Shown: positions 33,029 through 40,770 of the stretch, piece by piece | Layout of the letters: the number at the start of each line of letters is the position of its first letter | Numbering within the stretch: the stretch's first letter is position 1 | DNA from: CAZNYN01 sp964422205 | Lineage (GTDB): Bacteria > Synergistota > Synergistia > Synergistales > Synergistaceae | DNA length: 64,000 bases | Assembly (NCBI GenBank): GCA_964422205.1 | Contig: CAYRAI010000002.1 | Span: 1-64,000, forward strand | Direction: 5' to 3' | Program-made: the position numbers and the translations under genes | The notes under the pieces: generated by a model | What the model was told of the DNA's origin: nothing | Seen by the model: only the letters and a program-made list of their open reading frames with translations | The model's database searches: none

Positions 33029-33748
33029 TTATTCTTTCGGAGCCTGAAGGGAGAACCATCCGCATGAGACAGCCACGGCGGTGCTGGCTCTCAATATGCG
33101 CATTCCGAGGCTGACAGCGGTAAATCCTTTTTCCAGCAGGAGCGCCGATTCATGTGGGGCCCAGTCTCCCTCTGGCCCTATGGCTACTGCGGCCGAGCTG
33201 CCAACTGTTATGTCTCTAAGATCTCTCGTCCCGGAAGAAAGAAGAGCCGCATATCTTTCACAGGGCAAAGCATCAAAGTCAAAATCTTTCAGAGGAAGGG
33301 GATAAGAGAGTTTTGGAGGAAGGGCAGAGCCTGCCTGTTTTGTCGCTTCGTCCAGTATTTTGCTCCACCTGTTCATCTTTTCATCCAGTTTTTTGCCCTC
33401 GTATTTTGGGACAGATCTTTCGCAGTCAAGGAGGTGTATAGTGTGTACTCCGGTCTCTGCCGAGAAACGCAGAGCATCATCAAACTGGTCGTTTTTAAGC
33501 AGCCCCAGCAGAAGGTGCAGTTCAACCGCAGCAGGCTCTTCACGCTTTCGCGATATTTCCTCCGCATAGACATTTTCTCCTTCGCAGATAAGCTTCAGCT
33601 CCACTTTTTCGCCGCGGAGCAGCCCTTCAGCAAAAGAGCCTGTATAACAGCGGCGCACCCTCACGAGATGGTGCGCCTGCTCAGAATTCAGAAGCCAGCG
33701 GCCGCCTTCGCAGCTGCAGTTTTCAAGCCTTAACCTTGGCAGCGACAC
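33029..33748 (-). CDS. rsmE: 16S rRNA m3U1498 methyltransferase RsmE
   Basis: A 239-aa SPOUT-class methyltransferase. The N-terminal PUA-like domain includes NSEQAHHLVRVRR. The trefoil-knot SAM site has the characteristic VAIGPEGDWAPHE and VSLGMRILRASTAVAVS segments. The start is GTG at 33748, within the end of prmA (26-base overlap), implying translational coupling. Confidence 0.95.
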   Translation of the reverse strand: MSLPRLRLENCSCEGGRWLLNSEQAHHLVRVRRCYTGSFAEGLLRGEKVELKLICEGENVYAEEISRKREEPAAVELHLLLGLLKNDQFDDALRFSAETGVHTIHLLDCERSVPKYEGKKLDEKMNRWSKILDEATKQAGSALPPKLSYPLPLKDFDFDALPCERYAALLSSGTRDLRDITVGSSAAVAIGPEGDWAPHESALLLEKGFTAVSLGMRILRASTAVAVSCGWFSLQAPKE

Positions 33749-34592
33749 CCCACCATTCTCCCTTCACAAGCTCCTTGATAGGAACCATGTCCGCGTCTTT
33801 AAGAGCTTCTATGAATACGGGGCGCTCCTTTTCAAGCATGCCTGAGAATATGGCAAGACCGTCTCTGCCTATTACGCCAGGTACATCCGCCACCATTGTT
33901 GTGAGAGGATCAAGCAGTATGTTGGCTGTCAGGATGTCTGCTTTATGTCCGAAGTCTTTAAGCAGGTCTCCCGTGCAGAGGTCTATTTTATTCAAATCAA
34001 GAGAATTAAGTTCAAAGTTTTTGCGCACTTCCTCTATAACAGTCGGATCTATGTCTCTTGCGTAAGCTTTTGCCGCTCCAGTTTTCAGTGCGCAGATTGT
34101 AAGTATTCCAGAGCCTGTGCCTATGTCTGCTGTCGTGATTCCAGGTCTCATGTACTCTTCGAGCAGTTCAAGGACAATCTGAGTGCTCTCATGGTAGCCT
34201 GTGCCGAATGCGCTGCCGGGATTGATGTAGAGAGGCATTCTGTCTTTAGGTTCGCTGCCTTTGTGCCACGGAGCCAAGACAACCAGACCTTTTCCCACAG
34301 GGAGAGGAGGAAAGGCTTCTTCTGATGCCACGTTCCAAGGCTGATTTTCAATTTTGCCGAAATCTTCGATTTTTACTTCGGGCCACTCGGACATAGCTTC
34401 CATGAGTTTTTTCTTCCAATGAGAGAGGTCTTCGCCGCTCCTGTAATACATTCTGAGGCGGGAAGCTCCGTCAGGCAGCTCCTGGAGCTCCGTTCCTATA
34501 CTCTCTGATATGTCGGCCAATGAAAAAAGTGTGTCCTCGTGTCCGACGGCAGATATCGTTATATACCACCAGTAGCTGTCCTTATTATTCAA
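33723..34592 (-). CDS. prmA: Ribosomal protein L11 methyltransferase PrmA
   Basis: A 289-aa enzyme with the usual two-domain PrmA layout: an N-terminal substrate-recognition domain with WWYITISAVG, and a Rossmann domain with the GTGYHESTQIVLELLEEY entry, TADIGTGSGILTICALKTGAAKAYARDID SAM loop (GTGSGIL), and LTANILLDPL motif IV. It trimethylates L11. First gene of the prmA-rsmE-mtaB unit; a terminator and 165-base gap separate it from livF. Confidence 0.95.
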   Translation of the reverse strand: MNNKDSYWWYITISAVGHEDTLFSLADISESIGTELQELPDGASRLRMYYRSGEDLSHWKKKLMEAMSEWPEVKIEDFGKIENQPWNVASEEAFPPLPVGKGLVVLAPWHKGSEPKDRMPLYINPGSAFGTGYHESTQIVLELLEEYMRPGITTADIGTGSGILTICALKTGAAKAYARDIDPTVIEEVRKNFELNSLDLNKIDLCTGDLLKDFGHKADILTANILLDPLTTMVADVPGVIGRDGLAIFSGMLEKERPVFIEALKDADMVPIKELVKGEWWGVAAKVKA

Positions 34593-34689
34593 TGCGCTCA
34601 GCTCCTTCGTTTATTAGCAATTTTTTATATTGTAACCCATAAACAGTCCGAGTGCATTGTAATATAGCGCAAATATTTTTCTCGAAAAG

Positions 34690-34727
34690 AAAAAGGCGCA
34701 TCTCCTATTTTGGAGACACGCCTTTTT
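34690..34727 (-). terminator. Terminator after livF
   Basis: The stem AAAAAGGCG + TCTCC pairs with GGAGA + CGCCTTTTT around a CA/CA internal mismatch, with a short loop, about 30 bases after the livF stop. A run of T's follows on the minus strand. Confidence 0.85.
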
Positions 34728-34757
34728 ATAATTTTTGCGAAAACAGGCAGTAAGATT

Positions 34758-35489
34758 CTAGTTCTTTTTGCCTCCGAGGTACGCCGCTTCGATCTCAGGA
34801 TTCTTAAGAAGGTCAGATGAAGCGCCTTCCATCGTTATTCTTCCTGTCTGCAGCACGTAAGCTCTGTGTGAGAGCAGAAGGGCTTTGCGCGCGTTCTGCT
34901 CGACTATAAGTATAGTAAGTCCGAGAAGTTTGTTTACTTCCGTGAGCTCCTTAAATATTTCACTTATTATTATCGGAGCAAGTCCTAGAGAAGGCTCGTC
35001 CAGAAGCAGAACTCTGGGCTGAGCCATAAGAGCACGCCCTATTGCGAGCATCTGCTGCTCTCCTCCGGAGAGAGTTCCCGCATACTGGTTATGACGCTCC
35101 TTAAGTCTGGGGAAGAGGTTGTAGACTTTCTCAAGCTGATCCGCTATTGATTTTCTGTCATCAAGAGGAAAAGCTCCCATTTCAAGATTTTCATAAACGG
35201 TAAGAGGAGCAAAGACCTTTCTGCCTTCGGGGGATATACTGACTCCGGCCTTGACTATCTGGTAGCTCTTTGAAGGAAGGGGAGTGCCGTCAAGAAGGAC
35301 TTCGCCAGAAGCGCGGGGCACAGCTCCGACTATGGCGCTCATCATTGTGGACTTGCCGGCTCCGTTAGCTCCTATAACAGCCACTATTTCGCCGTGGTAG
35401 ACGTCAAGGTTGGCACCTTTCAGAGCCTTGATAGCTCCGTAGTTCACGCTCAGTTCCTTAATGGAAAGGATAGGTTTTCTCTCTTCCAT
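34758..35489 (-). CDS. livF: Branched-chain amino-acid ABC transporter ATPase LivF
   Basis: A 243-aa nucleotide-binding subunit. It has Walker A GANGAGKSTMMSAIVG (about residues 36-51), Q-loop region, signature TLSGGEQQMLAIGRALM and Walker B VLLLDEPSLGLAP; SPEGRKVFAPLTVYENLEMGA is typical of LivF. It pairs with LivG to power the LivHM permease. Starts three bases after livG stop. Last gene of the liv operon. Confidence 0.95.
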   Translation of the reverse strand: MEERKPILSIKELSVNYGAIKALKGANLDVYHGEIVAVIGANGAGKSTMMSAIVGAVPRASGEVLLDGTPLPSKSYQIVKAGVSISPEGRKVFAPLTVYENLEMGAFPLDDRKSIADQLEKVYNLFPRLKERHNQYAGTLSGGEQQMLAIGRALMAQPRVLLLDEPSLGLAPIIISEIFKELTEVNKLLGLTILIVEQNARKALLLSHRAYVLQTGRITMEGASSDLLKNPEIEAAYLGGKKN

Positions 35490-35492
35490 AGC

Positions 35493-36260
35493 CTATTCCT
35501 CCTCTCCAAGATATGCTTTGAGAACTTCAGGATGGCTCTGTATCAATTCAGGCGACCCCTCCGCTATCATAGCTCCGAAGTTCATGCAGACTATATGGGG
35601 GCATATGGCCATAACCATGTCCATATGGTGCTCTATAAGAAGTATGGTCAGATTAAAGTCCTTATGCACGCTGGTGATAAGATGGTTAAGCTGTTCGACT
35701 TCTTCCGCATTCATACCTGCCGCAGGCTCGTCGAGAAGAAGAAGCTCCGGGCCTAGGGATATGGCGCGCGCTATTTCAAGACGTCTCTGAAGTCCGTATG
35801 GAAGTGTACCGGCAGCCTGATTGGCACGATCTGCAAGCCCGACACGCTCAAGAAGTTCCATGCTTTCTTTGCGGCATGAGGCTTCTTTGGAGTTCCAGCG
35901 TCCCATGTGGCTTACTGCTTCAAAGAAGCTGTAATTATAGTGCTGCTGTGCTGCAGTCATTACATTTTCCAAAACTGTCGAGGCGGCGAAAAGGCGCAGG
36001 TTCTGGAAGGTACGGGCGATGCCGAGAGATATTACTTCATACGTCTTCAGCTTATTGATATTCTTGCCCTTAAATTCAAGTTCTCCGCTTGTAACATCGT
36101 AGACACCTGTTATAAGGTTGAATATTGTCGTCTTTCCCGCTCCGTTGGGGCCGATAAGTCCGGCAAGTTCTCCGGGCTCTATCTTAAACGTCATATCCTT
36201 AACTGCCTGGACACCTCCGAATGCTTTGTTGACACATTTAAGTTCAAGCATTGCAGACAT
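35493..36260 (-). CDS. livG: Branched-chain amino-acid ABC transporter ATPase LivG
   Basis: A 255-aa nucleotide-binding subunit. It has Walker A GPNGAGKTTIFNLITG (about 38-53), the LivG-type stretch GIARTFQNLRLFAASTVLENVM, signature TLPYGLQRRLEIARAISL and Walker B LLLLDEPAAGMNAEE. Its ATG overlaps the livM stop by one base (TAATG). Confidence 0.95.
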   Translation of the reverse strand: MSAMLELKCVNKAFGGVQAVKDMTFKIEPGELAGLIGPNGAGKTTIFNLITGVYDVTSGELEFKGKNINKLKTYEVISLGIARTFQNLRLFAASTVLENVMTAAQQHYNYSFFEAVSHMGRWNSKEASCRKESMELLERVGLADRANQAAGTLPYGLQRRLEIARAISLGPELLLLDEPAAGMNAEEVEQLNHLITSVHKDFNLTILLIEHHMDMVMAICPHIVCMNFGAMIAEGSPELIQSHPEVLKAYLGEEE

Positions 36261-37144
36261 TAGTTAGCGCCCTCCCCTGCTTCGGCGGTCTTCTTTTTGC
36301 GGTTGAAGAGCCCCTTTATGTAGTTTAGTGTAAGTTCGTTGGTTCCCATAATGCCTTCAGGGCGAAGGACCATTACCAGGACAAGGACAAGTCCGTAAAC
36401 AAGCATACGGTACTGTGAAATGGGGCGGAATACTTCTGTGACCAGTGTCAGTATTCCCGTGCCTATTAAGCATCCGCTCATTGAGCCGAGCCCGCCGAAG
36501 ACGACGACAGAGACAAGCTCTGTAGACTTTGCCATGTCAAACATTACAGGCTGAATGAAGGACATAAATCCGCCAAGCAAAGCTCCTGCGACACCGCAGT
36601 AAAAGCCCGATATTGCAAGGCTGAATACGCGGAAACGAGCCGTATTGAAGCCGAGCAGGGAGGCTGCCACATAGTCATCGCGGCATGCCTTAAAGGCGCG
36701 TCCGTAGCTGCTGTTGACAAGAAAGAACATTGCGATTCCCATAACGACGAGGAAACCCAATGCTACAGGCATTGTCGTGTAGTTGTCTATTCCTGGATAA
36801 CCGCGTGCTCCGCGCGTTACGCTTTCCCAGTTCTCTATGATAAGCCTGATTGCTTCGCCGAGTCCCAGTGATGCGATTGTGTAATAGTCGCCGACAAGCT
36901 TAAGAGTCGGTATACCTATTAGATAGGCAAAAATCATAGCTACTATGCCGCCGATGATTATTGCCGGCAGGAAGTGCATCCCATACTCTACAGTGAGGAT
37001 TGCCGTTGTATAAGAGCCGATAGCCATATATCCGGCGTGTCCGAGTGTAAATACTCCCGTAAATCCGGTGAAGAGGGAAACGCCTAAAGCAGCTATACAG
37101 TTTATCGCAAGGAGGGTGATGATACCTGATGAATAACCGTCCAT
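36260..37144 (-). CDS. livM: Branched-chain amino-acid ABC transporter permease LivM
   Basis: A 294-aa membrane protein with about eight to ten hydrophobic helices. The N-terminal GFTGVFTLGHAGYMAIGSYTTAIL is the LivM pattern, and the coupling loop AFKACRDDYVAASLLGFNTARFRVFSLAIS follows near the middle (key residues R-D-D and G-x-N). It forms the inner-membrane channel with LivH. It lies nine bases downstream of livH. Confidence 0.94.
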   Translation of the reverse strand: MDGYSSGIITLLAINCIAALGVSLFTGFTGVFTLGHAGYMAIGSYTTAILTVEYGMHFLPAIIIGGIVAMIFAYLIGIPTLKLVGDYYTIASLGLGEAIRLIIENWESVTRGARGYPGIDNYTTMPVALGFLVVMGIAMFFLVNSSYGRAFKACRDDYVAASLLGFNTARFRVFSLAISGFYCGVAGALLGGFMSFIQPVMFDMAKSTELVSVVVFGGLGSMSGCLIGTGILTLVTEVFRPISQYRMLVYGLVLVLVMVLRPEGIMGTNELTLNYIKGLFNRKKKTAEAGEGAN

Positions 37145-37153
37145 CTGAATAGC

Positions 37154-38044
37154 CTACACTTTCTCGCCGACGGATTTGCCGAAGAGTCCCGTCGGGCGGA
37201 TGATAAGAGTTACGATTAGAAGTCCGAAAACAACCAAGTCACGGAACTGGCTTGATATAAATCCTGCTGTGAGCATTTCTGCCAAGCCGAGTATAAGACT
37301 CCCCACGACTGCTCCCGGCAGCGAGCCGAGTCCGCCTATGACAGCCGCGACAAAGGCCTTTGTGGTAATCATGCCGAGCTGCGGGTAAAGAGTGTAGCGG
37401 ACAGAGAGGAATATTCCGCCGACTCCGGCAAGAAGTCCCGCGACAAAGAAGACTATTCCTATGAGTCTGTTTACGTTAACTCCCATAAGACCCGCTGTCT
37501 TGAGGTTGTAAGAAGCTGCTCTGATTGCAAGCCCCCACTTTGTCTTTGTGAGGAAGAGCTGGAGTCCTGCGAGGAATACAACCGCAGTAACCAGGGAAAG
37601 AATGTCGAATGCGCTTGTTGTTGCAAGTCCGAAGAAATTTACAGGTTGCGTCGGAATTACCGGAGGAAGAGCTCTGAAACGCCCGCCGACAGTAACTACG
37701 AAAATATTCTCAATGACTATGCTCATACCCATTGAAGCAATGAGCATGTATAGTGTTATTGGAGTACGTTCACGTATGGGCTTATAAGCAAGTCTTTCAA
37801 CGATAACAGCGGAAAGTCCCGCCCCGATTAGGGCCGCAATTGATGCGAGCCATATATTCATGCCAAAACTGCGAAGCGCAAAATAGCATATGTAGCCGCC
37901 AATAACCAAAAATCCGCCGTGTGCAAAGTTTGAAAATAGCAGTATGGAGTAAACCAGAGAGTATCCGACTGCTATAAGTGCGTAAACTGAGCCAAGCGAC
38001 AGACCGTTAATAACCTGCTGGATAATAGAATCCAAATGAAACAC
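37154..38044 (-). CDS. livH: Branched-chain amino-acid ABC transporter permease LivH
   Basis: A 296-aa membrane protein. IIQQVINGLSLGSVYALIAVGYSLVYSI and FAHGGFLVIGGY at the N-terminus, the loop RAASYNLKTAGLMGVNVNRLIG, and AAVIGGLGSLPGAVVGSLILG near the end are LivH hallmarks (longer motifs quoted only by key words NGLSLGSVYALIAVGYS and FAHGGF). Ion-channel-like permease partner of LivM. A stem-loop separates it from livK. Confidence 0.94.
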   Translation of the reverse strand: MFHLDSIIQQVINGLSLGSVYALIAVGYSLVYSILLFSNFAHGGFLVIGGYICYFALRSFGMNIWLASIAALIGAGLSAVIVERLAYKPIRERTPITLYMLIASMGMSIVIENIFVVTVGGRFRALPPVIPTQPVNFFGLATTSAFDILSLVTAVVFLAGLQLFLTKTKWGLAIRAASYNLKTAGLMGVNVNRLIGIVFFVAGLLAGVGGIFLSVRYTLYPQLGMITTKAFVAAVIGGLGSLPGAVVGSLILGLAEMLTAGFISSQFRDLVVFGLLIVTLIIRPTGLFGKSVGEKV

Positions 38045-38107
38045 CTCAGCCTTCCCGGAGTATCAGGGTTTTCGGACTTTACCTTACGAAACAGGTTGTA
38101 AAGAGCG

Positions 38108-38139
38108 AAAAATAGGGCTTGGGGGTACCCGCCAAGCCC
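38108..38139 (-). terminator. Stem-loop between livK and livH (partial terminator)
   Basis: The stem GGGCTTGG / CCAAGCCC sits 20 bases after the livK stop, and TATTTTT follows in the minus direction. In such operons an intercistronic terminator or 3'-end stabiliser gives an excess of binding protein over membrane components. That role is inferred here. Confidence 0.75.
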
Positions 38140-38160
38140 CTTTTGACAGTTTAATTCAGC

Positions 38161-39309
38161 TTATTTCGGTTCGACTTTCTTGTAGAAACGTGTCTTAAGG
38201 TCATCTCCAACCTTAAGGATTATACCGGCCTTGTTGAGCGGGTTGTGTGTAGCAGGGTCTATTGTAAGAGTTGCGTGGTTAAGCTTAAGTCCCTTTGTCT
38301 CTGTAAGAGCCTTTGCAATTGCGGGGCCTTCTGCTTTGCCTGCGCGTTTGATAGCGTCGACAACCCAGTATGTGGCGTCATATGCCATTGTGCCGTTTAC
38401 GAATTCTTTGCAGTCATCTTTGTAGACCTTCTTGTAGCGTGCAAATATCGGTGCCATGCCTGGGTCGCCGAGGTATGTATGGTTGATCCAGTATGTGCCC
38501 TTCATTGCTGAGCCTGCGATTTCGTTCATGAATTCGGCATAGCCGTCTCCGCCGATGATTGTAACCTTAAGTCCGAGTTCCTGAGCCTGTTTGATTGCAA
38601 GAGCCATGTCTTTGCCCATTCCGGGGAGGAAAAGGACATCTGCGCCGGAATCCTTAACTTTTGTAAGCTGAGCGCGGAAGTCAACGTCTGTCTCACGGAA
38701 GCCTTCGTCAGCAACTATTTTGCCGCCGAGCTTTGTGTAGCTCTTTGTGAAGAATTCGCGGAGTCCCTGTGCGTAATCTGAGCCTACATTGTAAAGTATT
38801 GCTGCCTTATGTTTCTTAAGATCTTTGAATGCGAGATCTGCTGCAAGTGATCCCTGATAGGGGTCGGTGAAGCATATACGGAAGGAGTAGGGACGTACTT
38901 TGCCTTTGTTGTCAACTGTTACGAGGGGGTTTGTTCCTACTGTTGAAATCTGAGGTGTTGTGCCCTTTGCAACGATAGGAGCTGTCGCGATATTGATTCC
39001 GCTTGAGTTTGCTCCGATGATGACGCATACTTTGTCGCTTTCGATCATGCGGCGGACTGCATTGACTGCGTCTTCATTGCGTGTCTTTGTATCATAAGGA
39101 ATAAGTTCTATTTTGCGGCCGAGAACTCCACCCTTCGCATTGAGGTCGCCGACTACCATTTTAGCCATATTGACCTCTGTTATTCCATACTGTGCATAGT
39201 CTCCGGTAAGAGCCGCGAGATAACCTATCTTAATAGGTTCTGCGGCAAATGCTGCTCCTGCCGCGCAGACGATAAAAATAACCGCAAGTACTGCCAACAA
39301 TTTCTTCAA
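38161..39309 (-). CDS. livK: Branched-chain amino-acid ABC transporter substrate-binding protein LivK
   Basis: A 382-aa periplasmic binding protein with signal peptide MKKLLAVLAVIFIVCAAGAAFA cleaved before AEPIKIGY. IGYLAALTGDYAQYG, GVLGRKIELIPYDTKT, VIIGANSSGINIATAPIV and LPGMGKDMALAIKQAQELG follow the type I periplasmic-binding fold (Peripla_BP_6). It delivers leucine, isoleucine, valine or a related ligand to LivHMGF; the exact ligand is unknown. The start is TTG (39309) with GGAGGT eight bases upstream. That Shine-Dalgarno lies within a leader ORF whose stop overlaps the TTG. Confidence 0.95.
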   Translation of the reverse strand: MKKLLAVLAVIFIVCAAGAAFAAEPIKIGYLAALTGDYAQYGITEVNMAKMVVGDLNAKGGVLGRKIELIPYDTKTRNEDAVNAVRRMIESDKVCVIIGANSSGINIATAPIVAKGTTPQISTVGTNPLVTVDNKGKVRPYSFRICFTDPYQGSLAADLAFKDLKKHKAAILYNVGSDYAQGLREFFTKSYTKLGGKIVADEGFRETDVDFRAQLTKVKDSGADVLFLPGMGKDMALAIKQAQELGLKVTIIGGDGYAEFMNEIAGSAMKGTYWINHTYLGDPGMAPIFARYKKVYKDDCKEFVNGTMAYDATYWVVDAIKRAGKAEGPAIAKALTETKGLKLNHATLTIDPATHNPLNKAGIILKVGDDLKTRFYKKVEPK

Positions 39310-39422
39310 TAAACTGCACCTCCAATAATGTTGTGGAAAAATTTCGGGACTAAAAACCGATTGCTTCCAAAACTTACTGCCTGTGCCCCACCTCCCGGTG
39401 TAGATTTGATAAATAAGGTCAT
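39306..39422 (-). CDS. Possible 38-aa leader ORF upstream of livK
   Basis: ATG at 39422 opens a 38-codon frame ending in TGA at 39308-39306, which overlaps the livK TTG start as TTGA. The ATG has GGAG about nine bases upstream and lies only about 20 bases from the predicted transcription start, so a ribosome should see it first. The peptide begins MTLFIKSTPGGGAQAVSFG and is not enriched in Leu, Ile or Val, so a classic attenuator peptide is not obvious. It is not a known protein. Coupling of livK translation to this ORF, or simple chance, are both possible. Confidence 0.45.
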   Translation of the reverse strand: MTLFIKSTPGGGAQAVSFGSNRFLVPKFFHNIIGGAVY

Positions 39423-39444
39423 CGTATATTGCTCCAATAAGTTT

Positions 39445-39473
39445 ATTTTATAATCCAATGTGATTTATGTAAA
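39445..39473 (-). promoter_or_regulatory. livK: Promoter of the liv operon
   Basis: A -35 TTTACA (39473-39468), 17-base spacer and -10 TAAAAT (39450-39445) on the minus strand, each matching five of six consensus bases. The transcript would have a leader of about 130 nt before livK. The remaining gap down to dnaJ holds the dnaJ terminator and no further gene. Confidence 0.75.
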
Positions 39474-39550
39474 GGAAAAATTGCACTTTATGGGCGGCGG
39501 TTTATAATTTTCTGAATTATTCTGTCTTCGGAGTTCAATTTAGCAAAATA

Positions 39551-39584
39551 AAAAGCAGCTTCTTACAATCAAGAAGCTGCTTTT
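39551..39584 (-). terminator. Terminator after dnaJ
   Basis: A perfect 14-bp stem (AAAAGCAGCTTCTT / AAGAAGCTGCTTTT) with a 6-base loop, about 40 bases after the dnaJ stop. T-rich sequence follows it in the minus direction. Confidence 0.92.
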
Positions 39585-39623
39585 ATTTTGTATTTTCATG
39601 TGATGGTGTCTGGCATATAATGC

Positions 39624-40754
39624 CTATTTTATTAATTTTTCAAAGAATCCCTCTTTATTTTTAACTGAAACGTTCATTTCTTTAGCAAGTTTTTCCAGCA
39701 GTTCTCTTTCCTTTGCAGAGGGATTTTTTGTAACTCCGACCTTAACAAGGATATTCATGTCCCCGTTTCCCTTGCCTCTTAATCTGGGCATGCCTCTGCC
39801 TTTTATACGAAGCCTGGAACCAGGCTGTGTTCCTGCCGGAATGTCGAGGCTCTCTAAACCGTCAAATGTCTCGATTTTTACCTCGCACCCCAAAGCCGCC
39901 TGAGGATAAGCTATCTCAACCGTGGTATTAAGGTCATCCTCTCTCCGCTGGAACCGCCTGTCTGGGCGAACTTCTATAAGGATAAAGAGATCTCCCGAAG
40001 GACCTCCGTTGATTCCGGCCTCGCCTTGGCTCGAAACTCTCAGCCTCATGCCGGTATCTACGCCGGCTGGGATTTTGACCTCTACGGAATGCTGTTTGCG
40101 TATGCGTCCCTGGCCTCGGCACTCGCGGCACGGAGTTGTAATTTTTTTGCCTTTTCCGTGACATGTTGGGCAGGTTGTCACCTGAGCCATCTGTCCGAAG
40201 GGCGTGTTGACTGTCTGCTGGACCTGACCGCGTCCTCCGCATGTTGGACATGTTTCAACTTTGGAACCGGGTTCGGCACCGTTGCCTCCGCAGTGAGGGC
40301 AGGTTTCCATGCGCGGAATTTCTATTTTGCGGCTCACTCCTCGGAATGCGTCTTCAAGCGAAACTTGAAGAGTATATTCCAAATCGTTGCCGCGCTGCGG
40401 CGCATTGGGGCTGCTCTGGCGGCGTCCTCCTCCGAAACCTCCGAACAAGTCGCCGAAGAGGTCGCCTATGTCAGCGCCGCCAAAACCTCCGAAGCCTCCG
40501 AAGTCGCCGCCGCCCGGGGGCATGTCGCCCACGTAGCCAAACTGATCATATTGAGCCCGTTTCTGCGGGTCGCTTAAAACTTCGTTTGCCTCGTTTATCT
40601 CTTTATATTTTTTTTCGGCCTCCGCATCACCCGGATTTGCATCCGGGTGATACTTTCTTGTAAGCTTGCGGTAGGCTTTTTTTATTTCATCTGCCGAGGC
40701 CCCCCGCGCAACACCCAATATATCGTAGTAATCTTTTTTTCCGGGAGCAGCCAT
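39624..40754 (-). CDS. dnaJ: Chaperone DnaJ
   Basis: A 376-aa Hsp40. It has a J domain (5-70) with the HPD motif in RKYHPDANPGD and a Gly/Phe-rich linker with repeated FGGFGG (about 80-110). Four CxxCxGxG zinc repeats (CPHCGGNG, CPTCGGRG, CPTCHGKG, CRECRGQG; about 150-215) and C-terminal substrate-binding domains complete the type I layout. It stimulates DnaK ATPase and delivers unfolded clients. It starts 16 bases after dnaK. Confidence 0.98.
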   Translation of the reverse strand: MAAPGKKDYYDILGVARGASADEIKKAYRKLTRKYHPDANPGDAEAEKKYKEINEANEVLSDPQKRAQYDQFGYVGDMPPGGGDFGGFGGFGGADIGDLFGDLFGGFGGGRRQSSPNAPQRGNDLEYTLQVSLEDAFRGVSRKIEIPRMETCPHCGGNGAEPGSKVETCPTCGGRGQVQQTVNTPFGQMAQVTTCPTCHGKGKKITTPCRECRGQGRIRKQHSVEVKIPAGVDTGMRLRVSSQGEAGINGGPSGDLFILIEVRPDRRFQRREDDLNTTVEIAYPQAALGCEVKIETFDGLESLDIPAGTQPGSRLRIKGRGMPRLRGKGNGDMNILVKVGVTKNPSAKERELLEKLAKEMNVSVKNKEGFFEKLIK

Positions 40755-40770
40755 CAGCGCCTCACCTCAA

